From Clostridia bacterium (GTDB lineage: Bacteria; Bacillota; Clostridia; TANB77; CAG-508), in contig JAFWIH010000007.1 of NCBI GenBank assembly GCA_017533795.1, positions 1 to 49,487 of the forward strand: a stretch of DNA of 49,487 nucleotides, written 5' to 3'. The stretch's first letter is position 1. Each line of letters begins with the position of its first letter. Positions 25,497 to 34,221 of the stretch are shown piece after piece. The notes below the pieces were generated by a model that saw nothing but the letters and a program-made list of their open reading frames with translations, was not told the origin of the DNA and did not search any database. Made by a program: the position numbers and the translations under genes.

Positions 25497-26078
25497 TCAA
25501 GGCACATACTGTTGTGCCACTATTTTTATTATACCATATTTTAGGAAATTATTCAATATTATGTTTACTTTATTTTGCCGAGGTACACCTACAATAGTAA
25601 CATTATCTTTTACATTTTTTAAAACGACACTATTAGCACCTATTTTTACATTGTTTCCTATCTTTATTGGTCCTAAAACTTTAGCTCCAGATCCTACCAT
25701 TACGTTATTACCTAAGTCTGGGTGTCTTTTATTTTTATCTTTTCCTGTGCCTCCTAAAGTACTGTTATGATATATAGTACAGTCATCACCTATAGATGTA
25801 GTTTCTCCTATAACTACTCCCATTCCATGGTCAATAAATAGCCTTTTTCCAATTTTGGCTCCTGGATGTATTTCTATTCCTGTAATATGTCTTGAAAATT
25901 GTGATATAAATCTTGCAATGAAATACATGTTATGGTTATAAAAAAAATGTGCTATTCTATGAAAAAAAATAGCATGAAATCCAGGATATAATATAATTGC
26001 TTCAAAAATATTTCTACATGCAGGATCTTTTTTTACTATATTTCTAGCATCTTCGAAAAGTGTTTTCAATATCATCAT
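25497..26078 (-). CDS. cysE: Serine O-acetyltransferase
   Basis: About 193 aa. Acetylates serine for cysteine synthesis. The N-terminal helical domain has [19 protein letters not shown] (the CysE signature), then left-handed beta-helix hexapeptides: [60 protein letters not shown]. Catalytic His residues are in DHG and the GKRHP-like stretch. AGGTGA lies 5 nt before ATG 26078; a GTG at 26087 lies inside the ribosome site. No cysK is adjacent. Confidence 0.92.
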   Translation of the reverse strand: MMILKTLFEDARNIVKKDPACRNIFEAIILYPGFHAIFFHRIAHFFYNHNMYFIARFISQFSRHITGIEIHPGAKIGKRLFIDHGMGVVIGETTSIGDDCTIYHNSTLGGTGKDKNKRHPDLGNNVMVGSGAKVLGPIKIGNNVKIGANSVVLKNVKDNVTIVGVPRQNKVNIILNNFLKYGIIKIVAQQYVP

Positions 26079-26117
26079 AAAAATCACCTAATACATAATA
26101 TGTATTAGGTGATTTTT
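26079..26117 (-). terminator. Perfect hairpin that contains the cysE ribosome site
   Basis: 17-bp perfect inverted repeat (26079-26095 and 26101-26117) with a 5-nt loop. It has T-runs on both sides, so it can act as terminator of the flavodoxin gene. Its 3' arm on the minus strand contains AGGTGA, the cysE Shine-Dalgarno sequence, and ends directly at the cysE ATG. Confidence 0.75.
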
Positions 26118-26131
26118 TGTTTATTACTCAA
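26102..26131 (-). promoter_or_regulatory. Possible cysE promoter inside the hairpin
   Basis: TTGAGT (26126-26131) and TAATAC (26102-26107) on the minus strand with an 18-nt spacer. Transcription from here would start in the hairpin loop, so the transcript would carry only the 3' arm with a free ribosome site. This is an inference from spacing only. Confidence 0.3.
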
Positions 26132-26141
26132 TTATTATTTT

Positions 26142-26606
26142 CTATTTAATCCAATTGATATAATCTTCATTAGATTCATTTCCTGTAAATCTTTTTCCAC
26201 TAATAAAGTTTAAATTTGAAAAATTATTTTTTAAGCTCTTATATGTTGAATCAACTGAAGATGAACCACTAGTTACAAATACATAAATTTTCTTACCGGT
26301 AATGTCATTTTCTTCTAAAAATTTATCAATAATAGTTGGCTCTTTATACCACCATATAGGAAATGCTAAGCATATAGTTTCATATTCATCTAAATTAGGG
26401 ACTTTAGTAGATATTTCTGGTTTTATATTTTCATTCATTTCAATAGATGATCTACTTTGTTTATTTGTCCAATCTAAATCTTCATTAGTGTATTTTTTTA
26501 CTGGCTCAATTTCAAATAAATCTCCATTAATTGCAGCTGCAACTTTTTCTGCAACTTTTTTTGTTACTCCACTTGCTGAAAAATAACTTACTAAAACTTT
26601 ATTCAT
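26142..26606 (-). CDS. Flavodoxin-family protein
   Basis: 154-aa FMN-binding protein: phosphate-binding loop YFSASGVTKKVAEKV, then CLAFPIWWYKEPTIIDKFLE and VFVTSGSSSVDSTYKSLKN. It belongs to the flavodoxin_4 type common in Clostridia and lactobacilli. Its partner is unknown. The ribosome site is AGGAGG. It ends 25 nt before the hairpin in front of cysE. Confidence 0.9.
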   Translation of the reverse strand: MNKVLVSYFSASGVTKKVAEKVAAAINGDLFEIEPVKKYTNEDLDWTNKQSRSSIEMNENIKPEISTKVPNLDEYETICLAFPIWWYKEPTIIDKFLEENDITGKKIYVFVTSGSSSVDSTYKSLKNNFSNLNFISGKRFTGNESNEDYINWIK

Positions 26607-26643
26607 TATAATTCCTCCTTTTTTATTAATATATAATAAATTA

Positions 26644-28002
26644 TTATTTTAAACTGATCAAAGCTACACACTCCACATGGCTTGTGTACGGAAACATATC
26701 AACAGGCTTAATTCTTTGTATTTCGTAAGCTTCTTCAAATTTTGATAAATCTCTAACTAAAGTAGCAGGATTGCAACTAATATATATGATTCTTTCCGGT
26801 TTTATCTTTAATATATTGTTAATGCTTGTATTATCCAAGCCTTTTCTTGGAGGATCAACCATTACAACGTCTGGCGTTATTTTTTGTTTTTTTATTAAAT
26901 CATCTAAAACCTTTTCTACATCTCCATCAATAAATTCTGCATTATTAATGCTATTTATTTTAGCATTTTCTTTTGCCATATCTATTGCTTCTTTTACAAT
27001 TTCAACACCATAAACTTTTTTTACATACTCTGCCATAAATAATGATATCGTTCCAATACCACAGTATAAGTCAAATACAACATCTGTTTTATTTAAGTTT
27101 GCTCCTTCTATTCCAATTTTATACAGTTTTTCTGCTTGCAACGGATTCACCTGATAAAATGACATAGGTGAAATATTAAACTTGTATTTTCCAAGGACAT
27201 CTTGTATATAGCCATTTCCATGTAAATTAATATTTTCATTTCCTAATATCACATTTGTATTTTTAGTATTTATATTTTTTATAATTGACTTAACATTTTC
27301 GAATTTTGATAATATATGTTTTACAAGTTCATTTTCTTTAGGCATTCTGCTACCATTTATAACAATAATACACATAACTTCATTAGTTTTTATTCCTATT
27401 TTTATAATGATATGTCTTATTAATCCTTTGCCAGTTTTTTCATTATAAATGCTAATATGGTTTTCTTTGATAAACTCAAATACTTCTTTTGCAACTTCTT
27501 GAGCTGTTTCATTTTGAATTAAGCATTTTTCTACTGGAATTATCTCATGTGTTCTATTTGCAAAAGCCCCCATTACAGGTTCTCCATTAGAGTTTAATCC
27601 TACAGGATATTGCAGTTTATTTCTATAATAATAAGGTTTTTCCATGCCTAGAGTTTCTTCAACTGTAACTTTATTTTTTAAGGTTTTATTTACAAGTGAC
27701 TGTACAGCGTTTTGTTTTATTTTTAATGTTTCTTTATAATCAATATGTCTTAAGTTGCATCCACCACACCTTTTATAAGTTAAACATTCTTCTACAGTTC
27801 TATGTTCTGATTTTTCAATAATTTCTATAATTTTTCCATACGCATATGAAGATAGAACTTTAACAATTAATATTTTAACTTTTTCACCTTTTATAGCACC
27901 TTTAATAAATATAGTAAAATCATCTATTTTTGCTATACCTTCTCCTTCAAAGCCATTGTCTATTATATCTACTATATATTCTTTATTTTTTTCTGGCTTC
28001 AC
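26644..28002 (-). CDS. rlmD: 23S rRNA (uracil-5-)-methyltransferase RumA/RlmD type
   Basis: 452 aa. An N-terminal TRAM domain (about 1-60) is followed by an Fe-S cluster site C73, C79, C82 (CLTYKRCGGC) and C160. SAM-binding FDLYCGIGTISLFMAEYVK, MVDPPRKG and the catalytic Cys in YISCNPATLVRDL are present. It methylates 23S rRNA uracil C5 (U1939 or related position). The start is GTG at 28002 with GAGGTGA 6 nt upstream. Confidence 0.93.
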   Translation of the reverse strand: MKPEKNKEYIVDIIDNGFEGEGIAKIDDFTIFIKGAIKGEKVKILIVKVLSSYAYGKIIEIIEKSEHRTVEECLTYKRCGGCNLRHIDYKETLKIKQNAVQSLVNKTLKNKVTVEETLGMEKPYYYRNKLQYPVGLNSNGEPVMGAFANRTHEIIPVEKCLIQNETAQEVAKEVFEFIKENHISIYNEKTGKGLIRHIIIKIGIKTNEVMCIIVINGSRMPKENELVKHILSKFENVKSIIKNINTKNTNVILGNENINLHGNGYIQDVLGKYKFNISPMSFYQVNPLQAEKLYKIGIEGANLNKTDVVFDLYCGIGTISLFMAEYVKKVYGVEIVKEAIDMAKENAKINSINNAEFIDGDVEKVLDDLIKKQKITPDVVMVDPPRKGLDNTSINNILKIKPERIIYISCNPATLVRDLSKFEEAYEIQRIKPVDMFPYTSHVECVALISLK

Positions 28003-28041
28003 TTTGTCTCACCTCTGTAATTGTTATTATATCATAAAAAA

Positions 28042-28070
28042 ATAAAAAGCACAGTATTTGTGCTTTTTAT
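28042..28070 (-). terminator. Terminator of the rplU-rpmA operon
   Basis: 12-bp perfect inverted repeat (ATAAAAAGCACA / TGTGCTTTTTAT) with a 5-nt loop immediately below the rpmA stop. Confidence 0.9.
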
Positions 28071-28343
28071 TTAAGCTTTTTTTGTTTCCTCTACAGGATA
28101 TACACTAACTTGTTTTTTATCTCTACCTTTTCTTTCATATTTAACTATTCCATCAACTAATGCAAATAAAGTATCGTCTTTACCTTTTCCAACATTAATT
28201 CCAGGATGAGTTGCTGTTCCTCTTTGTCTTATTAAAATATTTCCTGCAAGAACAAATTGACCATCAGCTCTTTTTACACCAAGTCTTTTTGATTCACTCT
28301 CTCTACCGTTATGGCTTGAACCTTGACCTTTCTTATGAGCCAT
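28071..28343 (-). CDS. rpmA: 50S ribosomal protein L27 (no N-terminal extension)
   Basis: 90-aa L27 starting [19 protein letters not shown]. Its N-terminal tail reaches the peptidyl-transferase centre. Most Firmicutes make L27 with an extra LxLQFFA-type leader cut off by the Prp protease; here the start is already the mature form. ATG 28343 has AAAGGAG 8 nt upstream. It lies 53 nt after rplU with no prp (ysxB) gene between. Confidence 0.96.
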   Translation of the reverse strand: MAHKKGQGSSHNGRESESKRLGVKRADGQFVLAGNILIRQRGTATHPGINVGKGKDDTLFALVDGIVKYERKGRDKKQVSVYPVEETKKA

Positions 28344-28396
28344 TATTCTCACTCCTTTCGGTTACATTTTTTTATACCGTTTAATTAAATTCTAAA

Positions 28397-28783
28397 TTAA
28401 GCTTCTGCTTTTGCAGCAGTTTTTTTAGTTTCTGTTTTTTCAGCTTTTGCTGATTCTTCCTTTTTTGCTGTTGGCATAACAATTGAAGTAATTTCAACTT
28501 TTGTATATGGTTGTCTGTGTCCATATTTTCTTCTATAGTTTGCTTTTGGTTTCATTTTATATACGATTATTTTTTTAGCTTTACCATGTGCAACTACTTT
28601 TCCTTCAACTTTAATACCTTTAACATAAGGATTACCAACTTGTACTTTTTTACCATCAGAAACTAGAATAACGTTATCAAACTTAACTTTTTTACCCTCT
28701 TCTGCATCTAATTTTTCAAAAAATACAACATCTCCTTCTGCTACTTTGTATTGTTTTCCACAGCTCTCGATTATTGCGTACAT
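28397..28783 (-). CDS. rplU: 50S ribosomal protein L21
   Basis: 128 aa. Core [28 protein letters not shown] and [20 protein letters not shown] match L21. A C-terminal Lys/Ala/Glu-rich tail (about residues 103-128) extends beyond the usual 103-aa length. GGAGG lies 9 nt before the ATG. It heads the L21-L27 operon. Confidence 0.96.
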   Translation of the reverse strand: MYAIIESCGKQYKVAEGDVVFFEKLDAEEGKKVKFDNVILVSDGKKVQVGNPYVKGIKVEGKVVAHGKAKKIIVYKMKPKANYRRKYGHRQPYTKVEITSIVMPTAKKEESAKAEKTETKKTAAKAEA

Positions 28784-28880
28784 TTAAAATGCACCTCCCT
28801 CATTGTATACTCGCTAATCCTTACATTCAGGTGGGCAAACATACTTACCTCTTAGGTACCTTGATTAAGCGGATTACAGT
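28784..28880 (-). ncRNA. Probable L21 ribosomal-protein leader RNA
   Basis: The 5' region of rplU is much more GC-rich and structured than other intergenic gaps. Minus-strand landmarks include GGTACCTAAGAGGTA, TGCCCACC, TAAGGATTAGCGAG and GAGGGAGGTG before the start. This fits the position and look of the Firmicute L21 leader, which binds L21 for feedback control. A covariance-model search (RF00559) would decide. Confidence 0.5.
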
Positions 28881-28946
28881 TATCTATTTTAACATATATT
28901 GCTGCTCTTGTCAATTATTTTTGCTAAGATTTTCTGGCTAATTTTA

Positions 28947-28977
28947 AAAAAAGCATCTATAAAATAGATGCTTTTTT
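28947..28977 (-). terminator. Terminator of prepilin-like gene 2
   Basis: 13-bp perfect inverted repeat (AAAAAAGCATCTA / TAGATGCTTTTTT) with a 5-nt loop, just below the stop codon at 28986. Confidence 0.9.
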
Positions 28978-28985
28978 AAGTTTAG

Positions 28986-29741
28986 TTAATATCCATCTCC
29001 TGTCTCATCTTGTGTCCAATTTTCAATTGTTTCAATATCTTGGCATTCCAAATATTCTCGCAATAATACACCAAGGTTGACCTCATCTCCATCAAATTCG
29101 CCAATATCCCAATTTGTATCATTTATCGGCAATCCCTCCGAATCTAAAAAAGTACACTCCCCTGCCACTATCCTCGTATCACCAGTTTCCGTGTCAGCAA
29201 CAATACTAACTGAGGTTAAAATTTTTCCAAAGCTTCCAAGCTGCCATTCAACATCCCAAGAATAATCAGCTATACGTGTAAACGATAATTGAGTATAAAT
29301 ATCCTCCCAATTCGAAACTATTTGTTGTGACTTAAACCAAATTCCACTTCTACTTTCTGCACTACCCAGTTTACTAAAGTCAATTGTTATACTTCCTATT
29401 TTTATTATATCCTCTGTTTCTAATGTTTCTGCCTCATCTTCTCTTAAATATCCTTTTGCAAGTAAGTCTGCTACTACATCTGCTTTTGTTTTTTTATTTT
29501 CTTTGTTTTCTTTTGTTTTATTTAGATTTTCTATAATTTCATTTTCTGCTAATGCTAATGCTACTTCATCTTGTACGGTTCCACCTCTTTGATTTTCTTT
29601 TGCGTTTTCTGCCCTTTTTAATAACCCATTTTCTCCTGTTAAGCTTGCTATTGTGATTCCAGTTAAGATAAGAAGTACAATTATGGTTATAACTAGAGCA
29701 ATTAATGTAATACCTTTGTTTTTATTTAAAATATTTTTCAT
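28986..29741 (-). CDS. Prepilin-like surface protein 2, unknown C-terminal domain
   Basis: 251 aa. The leader MKNILNKNKG is followed by ITLIALVITIIVLLILTGIT and ASLTGENGLLKRA, the same module as in the genes at 8313 and 37167. A Lys/Glu helical stalk spans about 45-90. The acidic C-terminal part (about 95-251) is Trp- and Asp-rich (WDVEWQLGSFGKIL, NDTNWDIGEFDGDEV) and I do not recognise it. The pilin Glu5 is Ala here too. The ribosome site is AAAGGG. Confidence 0.75.
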   Translation of the reverse strand: MKNILNKNKGITLIALVITIIVLLILTGITIASLTGENGLLKRAENAKENQRGGTVQDEVALALAENEIIENLNKTKENKENKKTKADVVADLLAKGYLREDEAETLETEDIIKIGSITIDFSKLGSAESRSGIWFKSQQIVSNWEDIYTQLSFTRIADYSWDVEWQLGSFGKILTSVSIVADTETGDTRIVAGECTFLDSEGLPINDTNWDIGEFDGDEVNLGVLLREYLECQDIETIENWTQDETGDGY

Positions 29742-29854
29742 GTGTTTTTTCCCTTTCTTTTGTATTTTTATACATATTTAATCTATCATATATTTTTTTA
29801 TTTTACAATAATCCTTATTACCTGATATATATATCTATATATTGTCGCAAAGGT

Positions 29855-29904
29855 TTCAGAGTTTTATTACAATTATTTTATTTTTTTGTTACAAACTTAT
29901 TACA
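29855..29904 (-). promoter_or_regulatory. 11-bp-phased operator array upstream of prepilin-like gene 2
   Basis: Minus-strand hexamers at 11-bp steps: TGTAAT (29899-29904), TGTAAC (29888-29893), AATAAA, TGTAAT (29866-29871), then TCTGAA with spacer ACCTT. The last TGTAAT is 125 bp before the start, as for gene 3. The array overlaps the last codons of the DUF368 gene. It fits the WalR-type TGTWAH-N5-TGTWAH pattern. Confidence 0.55.
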
Positions 29905-30697
29905 ATTTATCTTCTAGCATTGAACTTATGCTCCACCCAAATAAAAAGCATAAGACAGAAATTATTCCATTTAAATCAAAAGTTATTTCTGGATAAAGCA
30001 CAAAAACAGAACCTATTGTAAAACCAATTATTGAATAAAATGTTTGCATATAAAAATTATCTAATAAGTATTTAATAATCTTCATACAAATTACTGAACC
30101 CAAAATTAAACCTGTTCCAATTGGAATAAGTAATGGTAAATATGCTCCAGCAACAGAGGTTAAATAAGCGCTATAAACTCCAAGAAGCATTAAAATTACA
30201 GTACTACTAACTCCAGGAACTACTACACCAATTGACATACACATACCTGCCATAATTAAGTATAAAAAACTAAATTCTGTACTAGAACTAACACTAATAT
30301 ATCTTTCTAGCACCACCATTCCTATACCAATAATCATTGAAAAAATCATAAAACATATATATTCAAATTTTAATTGTCCTTTCTTTTTAGTTTCTTTTAA
30401 CAATGCTGGAATACTTCCTAAAACAAGTCCTATAAATGTAAAACTTATATGTATTGGATATGTATAAAATAGATATTTTAAAACATTTCCAAATATAATC
30501 ATTCCAATGCACACTCCAAATCCAATTGGAAGTAAGAATTTTATATTCTCTCTAAAATTACTAAACAAATTTAGCACTGAATCTAATAATTTTTCGTATA
30601 TACCAAGAATAACGCAAATTACTCCACTACTTACTCCTGGAATAATTGCACCTGTACCTATAAAAATTCCCTTTAAAACATTTTTAACAAATTCCAC
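29900..30697 (-). CDS. DUF368 polyprenyl-phosphate transporter (PopT-type)
   Basis: About 265 aa with eight or more membrane helices. The repeated signature GTGAIIPGVSSGVICVILGIYE and SIGVVVPGVSSTVILMLLGVY is quoted here as GAIIPGVSSGV and GVVVPGVSSTV, the inverted-repeat core of DUF368. Members move undecaprenyl phosphate back across the membrane for reuse. I start at GTG 30697: AGGTGA lies 5 nt upstream and the N-terminus becomes MEFVKNVLKGIFIGTG. An earlier ATG at 30787 has no ribosome site. Confidence 0.88.
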   Translation of the reverse strand: MEFVKNVLKGIFIGTGAIIPGVSSGVICVILGIYEKLLDSVLNLFSNFRENIKFLLPIGFGVCIGMIIFGNVLKYLFYTYPIHISFTFIGLVLGSIPALLKETKKKGQLKFEYICFMIFSMIIGIGMVVLERYISVSSSTEFSFLYLIMAGMCMSIGVVVPGVSSTVILMLLGVYSAYLTSVAGAYLPLLIPIGTGLILGSVICMKIIKYLLDNFYMQTFYSIIGFTIGSVFVLYPEITFDLNGIISVLCFLFGWSISSMLEDKL

Positions 30698-30794
30698 TAT
30701 CTTCACCTGTCTTAAAATTATTCTGATTGTATATTTAATATTACTATCTATTAGATATGTAAAAGCCCTGGTTTGTACTATTTTCAATGGTCAG

Positions 30795-30823
30795 GCACTT
30801 TTAAAAATGTATCTTCATATAAT
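30795..30823 (+). promoter_or_regulatory. Possible sigma-E/sigma-K-type promoter of sigK
   Basis: GCAC (30795-30798) and CATATAAT (30816-30823) with a 17-nt spacer resemble the mother-cell sigma pattern (AC / CATANNNT). AGGAGGTG follows at 30841, before ATG 30853. In Bacillus sigK is transcribed by sigma-E and sigma-K, so this would fit. Confidence 0.4.
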
Positions 30824-30852
30824 TTTTTATATAGCATATCAGGAGGTGCCAT

Positions 30853-31552
30853 ATGTTTTCACTTTGCATAACAGGATTTTTAGAATTTCTTAAAATAGCT
30901 ACATTTACAGTTCGGATATATCCAAGGAAGCACTCTTTTCCCTGAGCCTTTAACTTCAGAAGAAGAACATGAATGCTTAATTAGACTAAAAAGCGGAGAT
31001 GATGAAGCAAGAAATATCTTAATAGAAAGGAACTTGAGACTTGTTGCTCATGTTTGTAAAAAATATTCAAATACTACTGTAGATCAAGATGACTTAATTT
31101 CTATTGGAACGATTGGATTAATAAAAGGAATAAATAGTTTTAATGTTGACAAAGGGTCTAAGCTTTCTACATATGTATCTCGTTGTATAGATAATGAAAT
31201 TTTAATGCACTTAAGATCTATAAAAAAGTTAAATAATGAAGTCTATTTAAACGAACCAATAGGAAAAGACAAAGATGATAACATTATTACTTTACAAGAA
31301 GTCTTAGAAAATGATAACAGAAACATTGAGGAAGAAGTCGATATACGAATGAAAATTAAGACTTTATATAAGAAGATGAAAGAAATACTAAAAGATAGAG
31401 AAAGAACAATTTTAGAACTTCGTTTTGGATTAGATGGTGATAAGCCTAAAACCCAAAATGAAATTGCAAAAATGATGGGTATTAGTAGGAGCTATGTTTC
31501 TAGGATTGAAACCAAAGCTATAAATAAACTAAGCCATGTAATAAAAGAATAA
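30853..31552 (+). pseudogene. sigK: Sporulation sigma factor SigK, interrupted by one frameshift
   Basis: Late mother-cell sigma factor. AGGAGGTG and ATG 30853 open a frame MFSLCITGFLEFLKIATFT that ends at TGA 30943. The +1 frame then carries FGYIQGSTLFPEPLTSEEEH, EARNILIERNLRLVAHVCKK, the region 2 core LSTYVSRCIDNEILMHLR and region 4 with NEIAKMMGISRSYVSRIE to stop 31552. The downstream frame has a TAG at 30896 and no ATG or GTG before region 2. A one-base insertion near 30897-30911 would explain this. It could be a real mutation, an assembly error or recoding. Confidence 0.8.
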
Positions 31553-31581
31553 CTATTTACATTAATTTATTTATAAAATAA

Positions 31582-31610
31582 TTGATTTTGTCATAAAATA
31601 GTGGTAAAAT
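31582..31610 (+). promoter_or_regulatory. Sigma-A-type promoter of the CNNM gene
   Basis: TTGATT (31582-31587), 17-nt spacer, TAAAAT (31605-31610). Transcription would begin about 31617, which excludes the ATG at 31615 as start and supports ATG 31648. Confidence 0.55.
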
Positions 31611-31647
31611 AATAATGTTAAATTTTATATTAGGAGCGATTTATTTT

Positions 31648-32973
31648 ATGCAAATCATAGTTTTAGTTATACTTGTAGCAATAAATGCTTTTTTTGCTGC
31701 GTCAGAAATGGCATTTGTAACACTTAATGATGCAAAAATTGCTGGAATGGCAAAGGAAGGAAATAAAAAAGCAAAAAAAATTGAAAAAATGCTTAAAAAG
31801 CCAAGTAAATTTTTGGCAACAATTCAAATTGGAATAACTCTTGCTGGATTTTTATCAAGTGCTTTTGCAGCAGATACATTTGTTGAAAAATTAGCACCTG
31901 CATTAAATCAAGCTATGCCTTTTTTTAGTTTAGCTATTTGGCAAGGCATATCTCTTGTTCTTATAACTTTAATAATATCGTTATTTACATTAATTTTTGG
32001 TGAACTTGTTCCAAAAAGAATAGCAATGAAGTTTTCTGAACAAGTTGCATTTTTTGCTGTAGGTCCAATTAGAATTGTGTATATAATTACAGCACCATTT
32101 GTTGCCTTTTTAACAGCAGCAACAAATTTCATATCAAAAATATTTGGAATTGGAGAAACTGATGAAGAAATCGTTACAGAAGAAGAAATTAGAATGATGG
32201 TTAATCAAGGCGGTGAAAAAGGTACAATAGATGATAGTGAACAAGAAATGATTAACAATGTATTTGAATTTAATGACAAAGAAGTTTCAGAAATAATGAT
32301 ATACAGGACAGAAATTTTTGCTGTAGATGGTAATACAACTATAGCAGAGTTTGAAAAAATTCTAGAAAAAGAAAATTATAGATACAGTAGAGTTCCAATT
32401 TATGAAGAAACAATTGATAACATGCAGGGTGTATTATATATAAAAGACATTTTAAAATCTAAAGATCCTACAACAAGAATCAAAAAAATTGCAAGAAAGT
32501 TACTATATTTTCCTGAATCTAAATTTATAAATGAAGCTTTTAAAGAGATGCAGGCCAATAAAATGCAAATGGCGGTTGTTTTAGACGAATATGGTGGAAC
32601 TACAGGAATTGTAACTATGGAAGACATCTTAGAAGAACTTGTTGGCGATATCTATGACGAATATGATAAAGTAGAATTTAAATACGAAAAAATAGATGCT
32701 AATACTTATAGATTTGATGGTTCTACACCTATATTTGATGTAAATAAAATTATGGATATAGAAATACCCGAAGGTGACTATGATACTTTGTCTGGATTTA
32801 TTATAAATGAATTAGACAGAATTCCTGAAGACAGTGAACGTCCTACAGTAGAAACAGATCAAGCTGTTTTTAAAGTAACAAAAATTCAAAATAGAAAAAT
32901 AGAACGTGTTAAAGCATGTAGAACAATTGTTGTCGAAGAAGAAAATAAAGATGAAGAAAAAACTGAAGATTAA
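31648..32973 (+). CDS. CNNM/hemolysin-C family membrane protein with CBS domains
   Basis: About 441 aa. The N-terminal DUF21/CNNM transmembrane domain (NAFFAASEMAFVTLNDAKI, FLATIQIGITLAGFLSSAFA, TLIFGELVPKRIA; about 1-190) is followed by a CBS pair (VSEIMIYRTEIFAVDG to MVVLDEYGGTTGIVTMED-type motifs, about 205-330) and a CorC/HlyC C-terminal domain. Members mediate Mg2+/Co2+ export or resistance. Start 31648 has AGGAG 11 nt upstream. Confidence 0.9.
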   Translation: MQIIVLVILVAINAFFAASEMAFVTLNDAKIAGMAKEGNKKAKKIEKMLKKPSKFLATIQIGITLAGFLSSAFAADTFVEKLAPALNQAMPFFSLAIWQGISLVLITLIISLFTLIFGELVPKRIAMKFSEQVAFFAVGPIRIVYIITAPFVAFLTAATNFISKIFGIGETDEEIVTEEEIRMMVNQGGEKGTIDDSEQEMINNVFEFNDKEVSEIMIYRTEIFAVDGNTTIAEFEKILEKENYRYSRVPIYEETIDNMQGVLYIKDILKSKDPTTRIKKIARKLLYFPESKFINEAFKEMQANKMQMAVVLDEYGGTTGIVTMEDILEELVGDIYDEYDKVEFKYEKIDANTYRFDGSTPIFDVNKIMDIEIPEGDYDTLSGFIINELDRIPEDSERPTVETDQAVFKVTKIQNRKIERVKACRTIVVEEENKDEEKTED

Positions 32974-32975
32974 CT

Positions 32976-34208
32976 TCAGTTTTTCTTTTTTCTTATTATC
33001 CAATCTTTTTCACATTTTATAGGTAATTTAATTAACACTTTTTGCCCTTGTATACCAGGATTTACTGCTTCAATCTCATTCTCTGTTTCAGTATCCCATA
33101 AATTATCAATTCTAAAATTGTATGGTTCAATTTTATGAGGTATAAGTATTTCTAGTTCATCACCAACTTGTAATCTATTTCGAATTTCTATAATAGATTT
33201 ATCTTGCTTATATTCTATTACTTTTCCTCCGAATTGATAATTATCATTATGTTGTTTTCCTGCATATTCTTGAATGTCCTTGTTTTGTCTGTCGTTAAAA
33301 TAAAAAGTAGTTAATCCTCTAGTTTTTACCTTTTCTATTTCATTTAAATATTTAGTATAATCATAGTTTTTAGGATCTTTATAATAATCATCAATTGCAT
33401 TTCTATATACATTTATTATGCTCGCTAGATAATATTCTGTTTTAAGCCTACCCTCGATTTTTAAACTGTCAACTCCCATTTCTATTATTTCTGGTAATTC
33501 TTTAATTAAGCACAAATCCTTAGAAGAAAAAATGCTTGTTCCATATTCATTTGTTTCTATTGGCATTAAATTTCCAGGATTGTTAGTTTCTTCAGCATAT
33601 AAGTTGTAAGACCATCTACAGCTTTGAGCACAATCACCTAAGTTAGCACTTCTCCCAGCTAAGAAATCACTTAAGAAACATCTTCCAGAAAATGCAAAGC
33701 ATATTGCCCCGTGAATAAATATCTCAATTTCCATATCTTTAGGCTTTTTTTCAATTATATAGCGTAATTGTTCTTTATTCATTTCCCTTGCCATTATCAT
33801 TCTTTTTGCTCCATTTTTATACCAAAAATTACAAGAATGAAGGCTAACTATGTTGGCTTGTGTACTCATGTGTATATCAACACTTGGTGCATATTCTTTT
33901 ACTATCTCTGCGACTCCACCATCTGCAACAATCACAGCATCCGCTTTAAGTTCTTCCAGCATCTTTGCTTGTTCTATTATTTCCTCATATTTTTCATCCC
34001 AAGCATAAATGTTTAAAGTTACATATACTTTTTTTCCAATACTATGTGCATATTGAATTGTTTTAGCTAACCCATCATTTTCCATGTCTGCTCTAGTTCT
34101 TAGTGATAATGATGAAGTACCACAATACACGGCATCTGCTCCATAAAGAAAAGCGATTTTTGCCTTTTCATATGAACCAGCAGGTGCTAATAACTCAACC
34201 ATCTTCAT
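32976..34208 (-). CDS. U32-family protein, tRNA hydroxylation type (TrhP-like)
   Basis: 410 aa. The U32 signature is complete: EIFIHGAICFAFSGRCFLS, followed by Cys-rich GDCAQSCRWSY. N-terminal ELLAPAGSYEKAKIAFLYGADAVYCG is typical (quoted as APAGSYEKAKIAFLYGAD). Relatives TrhP/YrrO hydroxylate U34 of tRNA using prephenate, despite the old peptidase name. The gene directly follows a TrmR-type methyltransferase, as in Bacillus yrrM-yrrN-yrrO, which supports the tRNA role. Overlap with collagenase annotation should be disregarded. Confidence 0.85.
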   Translation of the reverse strand: MKMVELLAPAGSYEKAKIAFLYGADAVYCGTSSLSLRTRADMENDGLAKTIQYAHSIGKKVYVTLNIYAWDEKYEEIIEQAKMLEELKADAVIVADGGVAEIVKEYAPSVDIHMSTQANIVSLHSCNFWYKNGAKRMIMAREMNKEQLRYIIEKKPKDMEIEIFIHGAICFAFSGRCFLSDFLAGRSANLGDCAQSCRWSYNLYAEETNNPGNLMPIETNEYGTSIFSSKDLCLIKELPEIIEMGVDSLKIEGRLKTEYYLASIINVYRNAIDDYYKDPKNYDYTKYLNEIEKVKTRGLTTFYFNDRQNKDIQEYAGKQHNDNYQFGGKVIEYKQDKSIIEIRNRLQVGDELEILIPHKIEPYNFRIDNLWDTETENEIEAVNPGIQGQKVLIKLPIKCEKDWIIRKKKN

Positions 34209-34221
34209 TTTTCCTCCTCAT

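Noticed and set aside
28784..28880. T-box or metabolite riboswitch upstream of rplU
   Set aside because: No T-box sequence or aptamer core recognised; position directly before rplU fits an L21 leader better.
31615..31647. Earlier ATG for the CNNM protein
   Set aside because: The likely promoter would start transcription at about 31617, after that ATG, and there is no ribosome site before it.
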